Positions 1 to 12,400 of a stretch of 26,523 nucleotides of DNA are shown one piece after another (within the stretch, counting starts at the first letter, position 1; the number at the start of each line of letters is the position of its first letter). The stretch spans positions 1 to 26,523 of the forward strand of contig NW_014013167.1 in the NCBI RefSeq assembly GCF_000611645.1, in the 5' to 3' direction. The position numbers and the translations under genes are program-made. The notes beneath the pieces are model-generated. The model saw only the letters and a program-made list of their open reading frames with translations, had not been told where the DNA came from and made no database searches. Source of the DNA: Monoraphidium neglectum (taxonomy: Eukaryota; Chlorophyta; Chlorophyceae; Sphaeropleales; Selenastraceae).

Positions 1-350
1 GTTGAGGGGGGTGGCGCTCGGAGAGGAGGAGGAAAGGAGGAGGGGGCGTGGAAAAGGGAGGGAGTTTGCGTGTGTGGGTGGGTGTGTCATTAGATGGATG
101 GATGAGTGGCAAACGCAGGTGAAAAAAGAAAGCAAAGTAAACAAGGAGGATTGCGGTGTCCAGGGGAGCAGCGTGCGAGACAAGGGCCACGCCCGCAGCC
201 CTTGCCTCGCCTTGCAGGCCCTCTCCTCTATCTCGCGCGTCCCGCGGCTGCGCGCTTCAACAGCCAGAGTTGTCAGCGTTTCCTCAGAGTTGTCAGTGTT
301 TCCTCTGAGCGGCTGCATCCTGAGGCCTGGACCCTGGAACCCAAGCCCAC
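1..350 (-). other. PLD intron, no exon seen
   Basis: The stretch follows the donor CAG/GTGGGC at 351/350 on the minus strand and holds nothing that resembles the next conserved PLD segment, so it is read as intron continuing off the window. It contains a 20-nt tandem duplication at 266-285 and 286-305 with one mismatch. The first 100 bases of the plus strand are purine-rich (G and A). Confidence 0.6.
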
Positions 351-3300
351 CTGCCAGTGCAGGATGTCTTGGACCGAGCCACTGGTGGGGACGCCCTCGG
401 GCCACATGGGCAGCACGACGTACACGCGGAACGGCTCCCCGGCCTGCAGGTCGGGAAGGTGGCGGCACAAGGCAAGGCCAGGTTCGCCGAGCTCGTTCAA
501 AGGTTTGGACGGCGGCATGGGGTGCATTCCAATGGATGAGATTTCGCGATGGGCGCAGCCCGGTGCGCATGCGCGACGGAACGCCGCAGCGTCGCTAGCC
601 GCCGAGCTGCGGCGCGCAGCCAAACGAGGCCGCCCGGTGCGTCCACAATGAGAATTCAGAGGGGCGTGGGACGGCGCGGCGCACCCTGATCTTGGCGCAG
701 ATCTTGAGCACCAGCTCAGCGGGTATGAGGTGCGTGGCGGTGGCCTCCTTGTCGCCCTCCCACAGGTGGCTGGACCCCAGGAAGTACTGACAGATTGGGG
801 GGAGGCGAGGCAGCAGGGGGGTTGGGCAGGCTGTGCCAGGGGTCCGGCTGCATCGTGGGTGGGCGCATCAGCGCGGCGCAGTGGCAGGCTACTTGCGAAC
901 ATCAGTGCCTGGCGAGTAATACACGAACCGAGGCCGCGTACTGGCCTTGTTTCACGGGATTCGCAAGATCAGGCTGTGGCTTGTGGCCTCCTCGGTATAG
1001 TGACCCCTTGGCAGCCATTCCCCCTCCTCATGGGCGCGCCTGACAACCGGCGCCAACACGCAGTCCCTAACCCTTGCACCCACCACCATACCACCCATTC
1101 ACCTGTCAGCAGGTGAGCCCGCACTGTTATCCCACCCACCCAACCAGGCCCCCCGACCCCACAGAAACACACACACACACACACAGACACACACACGCGT
1201 GGACACATACACACACACACACACGTACACACGCAAGCACCTGGTTTTCGATGTAGATGAAGCGCTGAGCCTGGCGAATCGCGTTGATGTAGGCCGTGTG
1301 GATGGAGCGGTCCACAACCTGGGGGCGGGGGGGTGTCAGGGCCTGGGCTGTGAGTGCGGACTTGAGGAGGGCATGTGACGGGGTGTTCTGGGATCAATAC
1401 AAGAAGCGCAGACCATACGAAAAGGTGGTTTAAGTGCATTTGCTTGCGGACCTGCATTCTCATGCAGATGGACGACTCACAGATGCGGTGTACAGCTATG
1501 TGCAGTGCCAGCAGCTATCAAAGCAACAAGAAGTGCTGCTGCTTGGAGCTTTGCAGCTCCGTTTATATACCGGGCCCCCTTGCACACGCGCCTTTCCCTT
1601 GAGGATCCCGAGGCCGGCCTCGTATGTGCCCTCGTTGGTGCTGCCAAAGCCCCTTGCCGAGTCTGAGTCGATAGACCTGGGGTGGCATTGCCACCCCATC
1701 CAGATGGAGGTCAGGAATTAATGGTTGATGAGGTGTGATGGAGGTTGGAAACGTGTGTGTACGTGTGTGTGTGTGTGCGTGTGTGTGTGAGTGTGTGTGT
1801 GTGTGTGTGCGTGTGTGTGTGCAAGTGTGTGTTTGAGCGTGGCAGGGGCACAGCAGTCAGGCCACTTCTGTGGGGCCCTGCATAAGAAGGCGCAGACTCT
1901 CGAAGGAGCGTGAGTAGCAGCCCGCTTCACAAAGAAGACCGCAGGACGCCGTTACAGTCTTCATCCTGTTATATGATGTGTGAAGGGCGCTCGCCTGAAG
2001 ACCTGGACGCCCCAGCTGTCGGGGTCTGAGGGGTCCGACAGGATGAAGCCCGGGTCCTGAGCCTTGATCACAGCCATCTGGGGGTTGGGGGGTGAGCGGG
2101 TGGGCGGCGGCTTGTGAGCTTCTGCGCCATAAAACGTATGGGGTTGAGAATAGTTGAGAGAAGGGGTAGTGACTAAGGACTGATGGGCTTTGATGATTAA
2201 CAACGAAGGGGGGCCACCCACACAGGGGTCGAGGCGATGAGATACGGGGACGCGCGTCCCCAGGTGAGTCAGGGCACCATGGCAAAGGACGGCTGACGAG
2301 TGAGGGAGGCTGCTGTGGAGGTTGCGCTATGGCCGGCCATTGCGGGTCAAAGGTTGCTCCTATCCAGCAACCCTCCCTGCTCTACCCAAGGAGGACCTTG
2401 CCCTCTGAGAGCCTGGACTCGTGGAGCACGCATCAACGCCCACCTTGACTGCAAAGGGGTTCATTGCGGCGTGTGTGCCGTGCCCTCTGAAGTGTGTCGA
2501 CATGAGTCGTCCGAAGTATTGCCTCCTGGACTGTGACATGAGGCAGGGGCAGGCAAGGGCAGGATCAGGCTGGGGGTGCTGAGGAAGGCAGGTGGAGGGG
2601 AGTGGCGCTCCCCACACAGTATGGTTTGTGATACCATGGGATACAAGGCTGGGGCAGGCATGCCTTGCAGCACATGTACAGGCAGCTATGGCGCCGCCTC
2701 CCGCCGCCCCGAGCTGTCCAGAACGAACGTGCGCGTTGGACACTGACGCGAAGACAACGCCCGACAGCCCAGCAGCTTCACGATGGCCAAGCTCAGAAGG
2801 CTTCTACGGCATCGCGGCTGGGTAGCCCGCGGAGGGGATTGTAGAGGGCACACCCACCACGTACTCCATCAGGGGCCGCGGCATGTGCACGTCCAGGGTG
2901 TCGTCGAGGGTGGTGATGTCCTTCTGACGCCGAGAGCCGGCCTGCGGAGAGAAGGGCGCAGCGGCAAGCCGAGATTCATTGGGGCGTGAAGACAGGCAAG
3001 AGGGTCATGGGGAGAGGGCCCGCGAGGCCAAGGAAATCGCAGGCAGCAGGGGAAGACGCCGCACGTTGACGAGAGGCGAGCGCTTCCCTCAACGTGTGGG
3101 ACAGGCCTGCAACCAGCCCCTCGGCTTGCGCCAGATAACCCTTGTGAGTCCCAGGCCCTGGGCGACCTATCTGCTGGGTAGCACGCCCCACGCACCTGCT
3201 TTGACCAGCGCTCCAAAAAGTTGATCATCACTGCGGCGGGATAGAGGTAGGGCGCAGATCGCAGTGCGAGGGTACCAGCGAGACCAGCTAAGTGGCAGCA

Positions 3301-6300
3301 GATGCACAGCACACCAGCGTCGGCAGCTGCAGCAGCACCAACGCCAGCACCAACACCATTATCATATCAGCACGAGCAACACCAGCAGCACCAGCAGCAC
3401 AAGAATAAGCAGCAGCCGTGGTGCCAGCAGTATTTGGGTCAAAGCATGCAAGGAGCTCCCTTACTTGCTACGCCGTGTCAGCGCGCCCGCACCCCCCTCC
3501 CCTTGCCATGTCTGCCGCAGCCACGCGCACCATCGTATGCTGCCGGCCCCTCAATGCGCGCGTGGATGTCGTGCCATGGCTCCCGCGGCGCGCTGCGCTC
3601 CGCCACAAGCCCTGGGCGAGGGGCGGTTTGGACGCGCTGTGGACAAGGCTCCGGGAGATTGCGATAAACGGGGGCTGGATGAGGCTCTGAACGAGGGTGG
3701 CGGACAGCCGGCCCCCACTGCACCCCTCGTAGCATCGCTCTGTTACGGCGGGCACTGTGAGCCCTCCCAAAAACGCAGCTCGAGCGCGGCACGCAACGCG
3801 GCGCGCCTGTGCACTGCCACTGTCATCACGCTGCCACTGTCATCACGCAAATACTGTTGCTGTGCTCAGCTAGGCATCAGGCTCAACCAGCTCCCAGGCA
3901 ACACCCGCACCCATCGCCCACTCGCGACCCCACGCATGCGCACCCTCAATACACGGCTGGTGCATGTCTCCCTCGTGGGGGCCGCCCGGGCCGTCAGTCC
4001 CAAAGATGGGGTGGTCCCCCGTGTCGTACCTAGGTGCGAGCGCATAGGATCACGTGCATGCAAGCCATGCGTGTGTGAGACCAGTGGGAAAAAAAGAAAG
4101 CGTGCGCGTGTGAGAGCGCGCTTGTGCGTGCACGTGCAGCAAAATGCGGTCAACACGCCCAAAGCAGGGCATGCGTAACCTCGTACGCCGTGCTCATGCC
4201 CCGCTCGCGCGGCTGCACGCAGCCCCTTTTCCCCTAGCTCCCACCTGCCGTCGCACAGGTCGAGGCCCCCCACGAATGACACCACGTGGCGTCTCGTGGA
4301 GACCTCCGGATGTGCATTCCGTGGCACGGACGACGGCGGCGGCGCGTCGACGATGATGGTCTTCTGGTGGTGCGTGAACGAGGTGCGCGTCACAGACTGC
4401 GGGACCGGGGTTGCAAATTGGATGGGTGGTCGAAGGCTCAGGACAGAGGGGGTGGGAATGGCAGACCGACCACGCCAGGAGCGAGTAGCATCACCTGCTC
4501 GAGCCAAAAGAGCATGAGGAGCAGGTATGCTCGACATCATGTGTGCATGGCCCCGTGCTCAAACCCTGGTCACACTGCTCCCAGAAGCAGCCTCTCTCAG
4601 CCACCCATCGCTACACTGCACAATCCTTGACAAGGCTCGCTTGAATGCGATATGAGAAAACTCAATTTAGCCACATATAGTTTGCAAGCAACACCAAAAG
4701 GCAGGGACGGCTTCCTGCAAAAACCCCAAACCCCGGCGCCGCCCCTGCCTCTCCCAGCTCCCCCCCGCCCCTTCTAAACCGCCCAAACCCAAGACCCTCT
4801 GACCTGGATGATACTGTCCTCTTCGCCGCCCTGCCGGGGGCACAGCACGCACTTGACGTCCGTGCCCTTGAAGAATGCGTAGGTCTCGTTGTCGTGCGTG
4901 GCCATCAGGCCGTCCCCCACCCCCAGGTTGTTGGAGGCGTCGTCCCAGACCAGCAACAGCACCTGGTCACACGGTTTTTGCGTGTGTCGGGGGATGAAGG
5001 TGGCGTGTTAAGCCCGGCAAGCTGCTTGTCTATCTCACAGCTGCGGCGGCAAAGTGGCAATGCGGCGGAGGAGGGCTGTCCGGCCCGCACCTTCACGCCC
5101 TGCGCCGCCTTCGCCAGCAGCAGCTGGCCCAGCGGCGGCGCGCGTTCAGGGCTGGCGGGCTGGCGCTTTAGCGCCGTCTCGGTCCAGACGCTCCAGCCGG
5201 TGATGAGGATGAAGCGCTTGGCCCCCTGGATCGCCTCATACACGTCGTCCCTGTTTGGGGGCCGGTATCAGATAGTCAGGAACGCGAACACCACAGCTGC
5301 GAGCCGGCGGGTTGGCCGTGGTTGCTGACTTGGCAAGATCCATGCCAGCAGATGCCAGGTTTTTCACCAATGAAGAGGGCGCGGCTGAGCCCTCCGACGG
5401 CCACTAAGCCCAAACGTTGGTGTCCGTCATACAGTGCGGCCAGCAAGGGTCCGAGCGACCAACAGTCTGCAACTGTGAGCATGCGGGGAACTTTGATTAT
5501 GATGGTCCCCACCAGCAGGAGGTCTCCTGGTAAGGGGTGCCATCCCCCAGCAGGATCTGGGTTTGTGTGTATGCGTGTATTGTGGGGTGGGGGGCAAGCG
5601 TGAGGCATGCACTCGCACGCATACAGTGGACGTGGCCTCACAATTGCGCATGCGCATGGTCCCAAACATGCTGCCATGCTCGCGTGCCGAAGGGGGCAGC
5701 CGCTCTCGCACGCATGGGCTGCAGGCAGCGCGTTGCTCCACACAGGGGTCGTGGAATTGCAAGGATCAAGGGCAGGGTTCTCACGTCGTGCAGGGGCCCT
5801 GGCGTCTGGTAGGCGTCATGGTACAGCTTCACCTTGTTGCCAGTGCGCTGCGAGGCGCAGCACGGCATGGGGGAATCCAGTCAAGCGGCAGCGCCGTGCT
5901 CGGCCTTGGGGGCGGCAAGGCGGCACCCTGGCACCGGCCCGCGAGCAGCAGCGAGCTGGATCTCATCCAGGGGGTCACGCCGTGCATGGACAAGGGTTGT
6001 GGCACAACCACCCACAGGCGCCTGCATGCATTAGTGCCCCGAGGATGGGGGGCCGGATGCCCTGTTGCTAGGCGCACCATTGGGAAGTACGTGCGGGGGA
6101 CCTCGCCCCTGATGACCGGTCCTGTAGAGGCAACAAACTTCCTCTGTGAAGGAATGGCATGAGGTGGTATCATTACAGGGCCCGCAGCGCCCACCCACGA
6201 CGCCATAGATTTGGCATGAAGCAATGTAGCTGCATGGCTGATCCTCCAAGCCGTGCTGCCATTGGAGCTTCGTGTTCCAAGCTTGTCATTCTTGTCTCAC

Positions 6301-7678
6301 CCCTGCCTCCACGAGCCAAACGGTATCGAAGAAGCTTTTGCTGCCCCTCTGCATTCTGAACAGCAGCAACCTCGACCGATGCGTGCGCGCCCCGCCGCGC
6401 CCTTGGACGCCGCCGAGCCCCTTGAACGCGGACCTGCGTCTCGACGCTGCGGTACTGAATGTAGATGTGGATGCGCGCCTGGCGGAACTCCCCTGGAAGC
6501 TTCAGGCCCACGGGATTGCCCTGCAGGCGTGAGCGTGACAGTACGGCAATCAGCATGAACTTCTGGCGCCACGCATGACCATCGCTGGGTCAGGGCGCGG
6601 GCCCCCATATGCAGCCTCGTGTGCCTCGCCGCGCCATCCACTGCCACGCTAATTTCATCGCCAGTCACGCGCCGCCCCCTCCCCCCCCCAACGAGGCTGC
6701 TCACACCGTCACCCCCCCCCGCTGCAATCGCTTGCGGCCAGCGCTTGTCATGCAAACCGCTGCCCTCGACACTGTCGGTCTGCATTCGACTCTCCCAAGC
6801 AATCGAAACGCCCAAAACGCAAAGGAGTAACTAGCCAACCCTCTGCCAGTTCTGTGGCTGCCTCCTTATGCGGACACACCAACACACGCATAAAAACACG
6901 CGTGCGCACACCTGTGTACACACACACACACACATCCACACACACACACACATGCACACCTGTGCATCCACCAGATCCAGCACCAGGTTGTGCATTTGCT
7001 CATCCAAGAACTGCGCCGCGTCAAACGTCGCCTGCCCCAGCTGCTCCGCCCCGACCAGGTCGGCGTCCTGCATGAATGTGCATGCGTGCAAGGCGTGTGC
7101 AATCGGCGTGCTGTGCCCACGAAACTGTGCTTTGGCCTTTGAGGGTCGGCCCATGCACCAGTGCCATACCGGCAGAAGCCCATCGCATGCGGCTCAACCG
7201 CAGGCAAGCGGTCGGTCCAGCATGCCGGCCAGCCATGCACGCGGCTGTGCGAATTGGGGATGTGCGCACCTTGACCACCACCCGCATATCGTCGGTCTCG
7301 TCTGCCACGTACACCTCAAACTGCTCCTCCCATTGGGGACTTGTGTCGCCAGACATGACGCTTGTGCGCAGGCGCCGCGTGCCGGCGAGCTCCAGCACGG
7401 CGTACGGGTCGCAGGAGCCGTACAGCGCAGGCCCAAGGCCGCAGCACACAAAGCGCTTCACGACAGATGAGACCTATGCAGGCAACGGCGTGGTCTGAGA
7501 AATTGGGGTTGGATTCGGGCGGCTTGAAGGCCGCCTCGAAGCGGCGTGCAGCGGGGCGAAAGCGGCACGAGGATGCTCCCGCCTGCTGGGTCTGCTGCCT
7601 CACCTGGGTTCTGATCGTGCGAGGCAGGTGCTCCGCCTTGTCGACATAGACGTTGAGGACGCCATGCAGCAGCACCAT
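351..7678 (-). CDS. PLD: C2-type phospholipase D, 5' part (20 exons; 3' end beyond left edge)
   Basis: The enzyme hydrolyses phospholipids such as phosphatidylcholine to phosphatidic acid at membranes. Exons in transcript order: 7678-7604, 7473-7270, 7067-6960, 6520-6434, 6143-6078, 5847-5785, 5556-5513, 5250-5091, 4962-4804, 4396-4245, 4029-3944, 3611-3531, 3230-3196, 2941-2858, 2530-2444, 2077-1995, 1676-1586, 1318-1241, 786-685, 443-351. They give 646 residues in one frame. Plant PLD-alpha has about 810, so roughly 165 are missing on the left. Residues 1 to about 150 form the C2 domain ([19 protein letters not shown], then GSCDPYAVL and [12 protein letters not shown]), with acidic residues suited to Ca2+ binding. 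ITGWSVWTE and LLLVWDD precede the first HKD motif, [10 protein letters not shown], with H332, K334 and D339. [31 protein letters not shown] and [13 protein letters not shown] follow in family order. The second HKD motif lies outside the window. Exons 14 (3' border) and 15 are the least certain. The border of exons 16 and 17 needs a GC donor. Confidence 0.93.
1166..1234. repeat. CA/TG microsatellite in PLD intron
   Basis: An interrupted (CA)n tract on the plus strand. On the coding (minus) strand it is (TG)n, and it begins within a few bases of the 5' splice site at 1241/1240. Confidence 0.9.
1757..1832. repeat. GT/CA microsatellite in PLD intron
   Basis: An interrupted (GT)n tract on the plus strand, (CA)n on the coding strand. 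It lies in the PLD intron 1677-1994, the one that appears to use a GC donor. Confidence 0.9.
3302..3422. repeat. Interrupted CAG/CAC trinucleotide-rich tract in PLD intron
   Basis: A low-complexity run of CAGCAGCAC and CACCAACGC-type triplets, within the PLD intron 3231-3530. It reads openly on the plus strand only because it lacks T-rich codons. There is no sign that it is coding. Confidence 0.75.
3814..3847. repeat. 17-nt tandem duplication in PLD intron
   Basis: The unit CTGCCACTGTCATCACG occurs twice in direct succession, inside the PLD intron 3612-3943. Confidence 0.85.
6903..6958. repeat. CA/TG microsatellite in PLD intron
   Basis: A (CA)n-rich tract on the plus strand, so (TG)n on the coding strand. 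It starts directly at the 5' splice site of the third coding exon (6960/6959), where the donor GTGTGCATG merges into the repeat. Confidence 0.9.
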
Positions 7679-9292
7679 CGCGGCAGCGGCCGCGCGCGCA
7701 CGCGACGATGACGTGCGTCTGCCGGGCACCTGGGCGCAGCTGCAGACAGCGCCTCACGACAAGACCCGCGCGTCAGGTGGCAAGTGCCTGACAAGCCACG
7801 ACTAGAGCTTTGATTCCCTCGCTCTTGAAGCGTGCTTCGTTTGCCGTCCTGTTGACGCTGTGGCGCCTCGTTCCGACGCGCCTCAAGGATCTGTACTGTG
7901 TTCGCCGTTTACCGTATGCGGATGGAAGTCAAGGTACAGTAGCGACACTCGATTTAGCCGCTACTTGATGACTCTGATACTATACCCTCCGTGGTGCTGC
8001 CTCGGTGAATCAGTGAGGGCCCTGAGGCCCCCTCAGCCCAAGCCGAGCCCGTCGCCTTCCTGCGGTGCTGGTGTAATGTAGAAGGGATGCACAGGGTAAG
8101 GTGCATGTGTAGGTGTTGTGTGATAACCTCCACTGCAGTTTGTGCACCGAGAGGGTGAGATCCAGGTGCTGCGGCCTGCAAATCCTAACAACGGTGTGAC
8201 CACACTGTCGAATGTCGATGTTCAAACCAGGCCGTGGCTTGGGTCAGGGCTGCCATCCTGCACTTGCTAAGGCCACTGGCACAGCACTACGCGCTTAAAT
8301 TACCATGCTGGATTCCTGCCATGCAACTGTGGTGTGAGCACGAAGGAATTGCACCTCACGCACATCTCCCGCAAGTCAAAAGTCTGCACCTGAAGGGATC
8401 ACAGTCACATGCTTGCGCAGGCACGCCGGGATGGCACAATTGATACGCTTACTCAGCTATTAATGGGGGCAGGAGACGGCAGCTCTGTGCAAGGCGTACC
8501 GGTACAGTGCTGTGGACAGCATTGCGGCGTGCCAACCACCAATGCAAGAGGGGCAGACACGGTTCAGGCAGCACGCCGCTGCCACGACAGCACCTCAAGC
8601 AGGTGCCACCATACCTTGCCCGTTAGCTGTGTGTGTACAACACAATCATGGGGAGCCCAAGGGTTGCCCAAGGGGAGGCACCCAACAAATGATGAGCGGG
8701 CAAGGTCCTTTGGCACCGGCTTCATGACAATTCCGCGCTGTGTGATGGCTGGATGTGGCGCAGCGTCCTGCATAAAAAACACACGCTGCAGGCTGGGCGC
8801 GCATGCAGCCGCGCTGCTCTGTCCTGCTTCGCCCCTCGGCAAGTAGAGTAGAGTAGAGGAGACGAGGCGCTGGGCGCCCAGTACGTGCTAAGTACCGACG
8901 CGAGGGTCAGGGCATCCGCCCGTTCCCCGGCTGCCCCACCGGTGTACTCTGCAAGCTTTGGTGCTGATGCAAGGTATGGAGCTCACAATGCAAAGGCTGC
9001 AGGCCGCTGCAACCAACATGTGAGTGTCCAATTGGTGCACGTCACTGAACCACAATTGTCTGCGCAATGGCACAAGCACTGGAGCAACATACTGTACGGT
9101 ACTGGTAGTCACTTTGGGGGCACTCCACTGGTGGCGCAGACAGCAGAGCAGCAGCACTGGCAAAAACCGCCAGGAGTGCCCAGTCAACGCTTGCAGGAAA
9201 GTCACATGCCTGTGTTTATAGTCTATATCTCAACCACCCCGGAGTCGTAGTAGACCGTCTACACCGTCACACAGGGGCGTCAAGTGACAAGC
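7679..9292. other. Intergenic region between divergent genes
   Basis: About 1.6 kb separates the PLD start (minus) from the first F-box-like gene (plus), so it must hold both promoters and 5' UTRs. I see no exon chain with conserved protein features. The open frames here, for example minus 8842-8564, match nothing I recognise. A short GTAGA-type repeat lies near 8845-8860. Confidence 0.6.
9215..9230 (+). promoter_or_regulatory. Possible TATA-like element upstream of first F-box-like gene
   Basis: TTTATA followed by CTATAT lies about 65-78 bases upstream of the proposed ATG at 9293, in otherwise GC-rich DNA. This rests on base composition and position only. Confidence 0.3.
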
Positions 9293-11574
9293 ATGCGGGA
9301 AGCAGCCGCACACTTATGGGACGCTTTACAAAGTATCACTCGCTATTTTGCTGAAGCGGAGCCTGCCCATCGTCTGATCTGCGGGCGTGACAAGAGCGAA
9401 ATTGTCCCCGAGATGGACACAGTAGTCAAGGAGGCACGATATGTGCTAAATGCTGCCGTGCTGTGGCCCCTGCAGCCGTCGTTCCCAGGTGCGTGCAGCA
9501 TGTGCGGAGGGGGCGCCGCCACACTAGCGCAGCGTGAGCAGGGCACCACGGCGCCTACCTTGACAAGGGACCTCAGAGCCATCCCACCGCCTCTCCCACA
9601 CTGCAGCCATTGCGCTGGATGCTGTCATCGCCGCGCTGCCCTATGATTACCCGTCTTCCAGGGCCAGCCTGCGTGCCACCTGCCGAGCCGCTCGCGCGGC
9701 GATGGACGCGCGTTGCGAGCGCCTGTGCGTCTCTGCGAACTACGCGACGTTCGCAGCGTCCGCGCCGCGGTTCACGTCACTGCAGACGCTGGACGTCAGC
9801 AGCATAACCAGGCCCGGCGAAGGCGAGGCCGTCGCGCGTGCGCTGCAGCTGCTGACGGCGGCGCCCCTGGCCAGCGTGCAGCTGTACATCGAGGAAGGGG
9901 CGCCGGACGCCGACGTCATCGCAGTGGCCAGGGAGCTGGGCGCGCTCACGGCGTTGACAGGCGCCGCCCTGCACGCCCACGTGAGCCGCCGCGGGGGGCG
10001 TGCGCTAATCAAGGCCGCGGCGGCCCTGCCAGGGCTGAAGCGCCTGCACCTCGACCTCGTCGTCAAGCGCCCCCTGGAGCCGGATGACAGCTTGTACATC
10101 CTTGGCTATCATGAACCCCCATTCGAACATCGCCCCTCAGACGGGTGGTTCGATGCAACGCCGCTGGTTGACTTGGACTGGCCCCTGCTTGAGGTGCGTA
10201 TGCGCTCCGGCACGTGCAAAGGCCCGAGGCTCCCATCACGACTGCTGCTTGTCGAGCCCTTTATTGCTTATGCCATGTGCAGCGCCTGTGGTGGTGGGCT
10301 GTAGTCCCCTCTGCACACCTTCATTCAACCCGGCATGATGTGCAGTCGTCGGCTTGGCTGCCAGGCGCGTGCCCCGACCTCCATCCCACTCTCCTGCGCT
10401 TTCCTTGCAGGAAGTTCGCCTGAGGCGCGCGGCGCTCGCGCTTTTACCGCAGCTGGCGGCCGCCCAGCTGCCGCGTCTGCAGCTGCTCGCCGTAGAGGAC
10501 ACCCTCCATGCAGATGCAGCGGCTGGCGGCGCAGCAGTCGATTCACTGTGGGGCGCCGCATGGTTTGGCCACATCACGCACCTGGTGTTCAAGCTCCCGG
10601 ATGGGCACCCAGTGCGGCTCAGCGGATTTGCGCCGCTGCCAGGGCCAGCCGCGGCAGCCGCACCGGCTGTCCTCGCGCTGCGGGAGCTTTCAATCAGCCC
10701 CATTGTGTTGAGCCATGACGAAGCTCGCGCGCTGGCGGCGGCCTCCCTGCCGGCCCTGCGCAAGCTGGCCCTGGCTGGCGTGGAGGGCGCCGGCCTGGAG
10801 GCGCTCGCGGTAGCGCCCTGGCTGCGCAGCCTGGAGGACTTTGCAGCAGAGGCTCGGCCAACGCTGTCCGAGGCCGCTGCAGCGGCCCTGGCGGCCGCCG
10901 CTCTGACCAGCCTCACGCGCCTGGCCATCGGCGGCAAGTTGTGTTTATTCAACGCAGCCTCGGCGGCTGCGCTCTTGGCCAACCCGGGGATCTTTGTCAG
11001 CATGCACAATCTGCACCTCAAAAATTTGCAAATAGGCAGCGCCGACGGCAGCAGTGACGGGGAGCCACTACGGGCGCTGGCGCGCATGCGCATGGAGCAC
11101 CTGACAAGGCTCGAGCTCCAAGGCGCGCAGCTGGCGGCGCACGACTTTTTGTCGGTGCTGCCGCGCGCGCCGTGGATTGGTCAACTCGTGGAGGTGAATA
11201 TAGCTGAGAATGACCTTGGAGGCGTTCAGACGTTTGAGGCGCTGGCGGACCTGCCCATGACCAGCATCCAGCGCGTGGAGCTCAGCCACTGCGGCCTCAC
11301 CCCGGCCTGCATCGCGGCGCTCAATGACGCGGTGTGGCTCGAGGGCATCCAGATGCTCACACTTTATGACAGGTTTGAGACACGCCATGAGATGAACCTA
11401 GTGACACGCGTGCTTGATGTCAACAGTGACCCCCTCTCGCAGCTCCGGGACAGTGGGAGGTTCAGTGTGGCCTCATCCGCGCGCTATCATGATGATGACC
11501 TGGTGGTTGACGACGAGGATCCGGGTGATGATGGCGAAGATCTCTATGACAATTTGGGCGAATGGCGGTGGTAG
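9293..11574 (+). CDS. F-box-like leucine-rich protein, tandem paralogue 1
   Basis: Function unknown. Exons 9293-9488, 9607-10193 and 10411-11574 encode 648 residues. All introns are GT-AG, with phases 1 and 0. The ATG at 9293 is the first after an in-frame stop at 9248; an ATG at 9413 would give a start more like that of the downstream paralogue. Residues 66-105 (ALDAVIAALP, then SLRATCRAARAAMDARC) resemble an F-box helix set. The rest is rich in irregular leucine repeats such as LPALRKLALAGVEGAGLEAL and MEHLTRLELQGAQL, which is typical of LRR solenoids. The C-terminus is acidic (DDDLVVDDEDPGDDGED) and ends in GEWRW. No transmembrane segment or signal peptide is visible, so a cytosolic or nuclear adaptor role is an inference. 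F-box identity is tentative; an LRR-only protein is the main alternative. Confidence 0.82.
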
Positions 11575-12400
11575 GGCATGCTTGTGTGGGTGGCTCAATA
11601 TTTTGAAATGCAGCTGGAAACGTGGTGCCCTTTCACATTTGCACACAATTTTTTGTGCTCATTGTTTCGGGTGTGTGGGGACACTTCAATAATGTCATGG
11701 GCAACCTGGAGAGTGATCAGGCTGCACGACTCAAGCAGGGCGCCTTCTGAGGGATTGCCACCATGTACCTTGAGCCTGAGGTGCCTGAAGAGCATCACAG
11801 AGCAAACAACGCAGGCCCCGCCTGTGTTCGCCCATTCCACACAGCGCGAGCTGAGCTGCTGGTCATGCTGCAGAGAGGTTTTGCAGGTTCACAGCTGCCA
11901 GAGTTAGGCCAGCCGTGTCCGGCCTCCTTGGCACACAGAACCAGCACTAGATGGCAGTACATGCAAGTCTCGGAACGAATGGCTGAGGTGCAGTAATAGG
12001 ACATACCTGAGGGTTGAGCACGACGAACCTGTGGTTGGTAGATTGGCAATTGACCCCATTGACTGACCTGCCAGGACAGCGCCACCATGCACCAACCCGC
12101 TGGATTGAAGCAGTCGAGCAATCAGGCCCACACGCATAGCTGAGAAGAACTGGGTGCGTATCGGACTTGGTAGCTGGTACAGTATCAGGCAGGCCAAGCG
12201 TCAGCACAGCTCGCGGCTCGCGCTGGTGCCGGACCAGCTGTGCCGGACGCGCAAATTACTGGTGCGGCGCGCTCGGCCCTGCCAAAAGGATTCAAACATC
12301 TGGAACGTTATGTGCCTGAACGCGCACCCTCATACGTGGTTTGCGTGCTCGACGATCTTGGGATCTGGCGGACAACCGTAGTCTCTGCACAGTGTGCGGA
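11575..12400. other. Intergenic region between the tandem paralogues
   Basis: It holds the 3' UTR of the first paralogue and the promoter of the second. I found no TGTAA signal after 11574 and no convincing exon. The frame of the second paralogue has a stop at 12317-12319, which limits how far upstream its first exon can reach. Confidence 0.55.

Noticed and set aside
1..350. A further PLD exon at the left edge
   Set aside because: No minus-strand frame matches the segment expected after the HWQ-ending exon, and no acceptor and donor pair gives a matching phase.
273..902. 209-codon minus-strand frame as a separate gene
   Set aside because: It reads through PLD exons and introns. Only 351-443 in this frame matches PLD; the exon at 685-786 lies in another frame and is joined by splicing.
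3264..4178. 304-codon plus-strand frame through the CAG-rich tract
   Set aside because: It overlaps PLD exons on the other strand (3531-3611, 3944-4029) and is driven by low-complexity intron sequence.
8564..8842. 92-codon minus-strand frame in the intergenic region
   Set aside because: It looks weakly protein-like but has no recognisable motif, no splice partners and no poly-A signal. Coding status cannot be supported.
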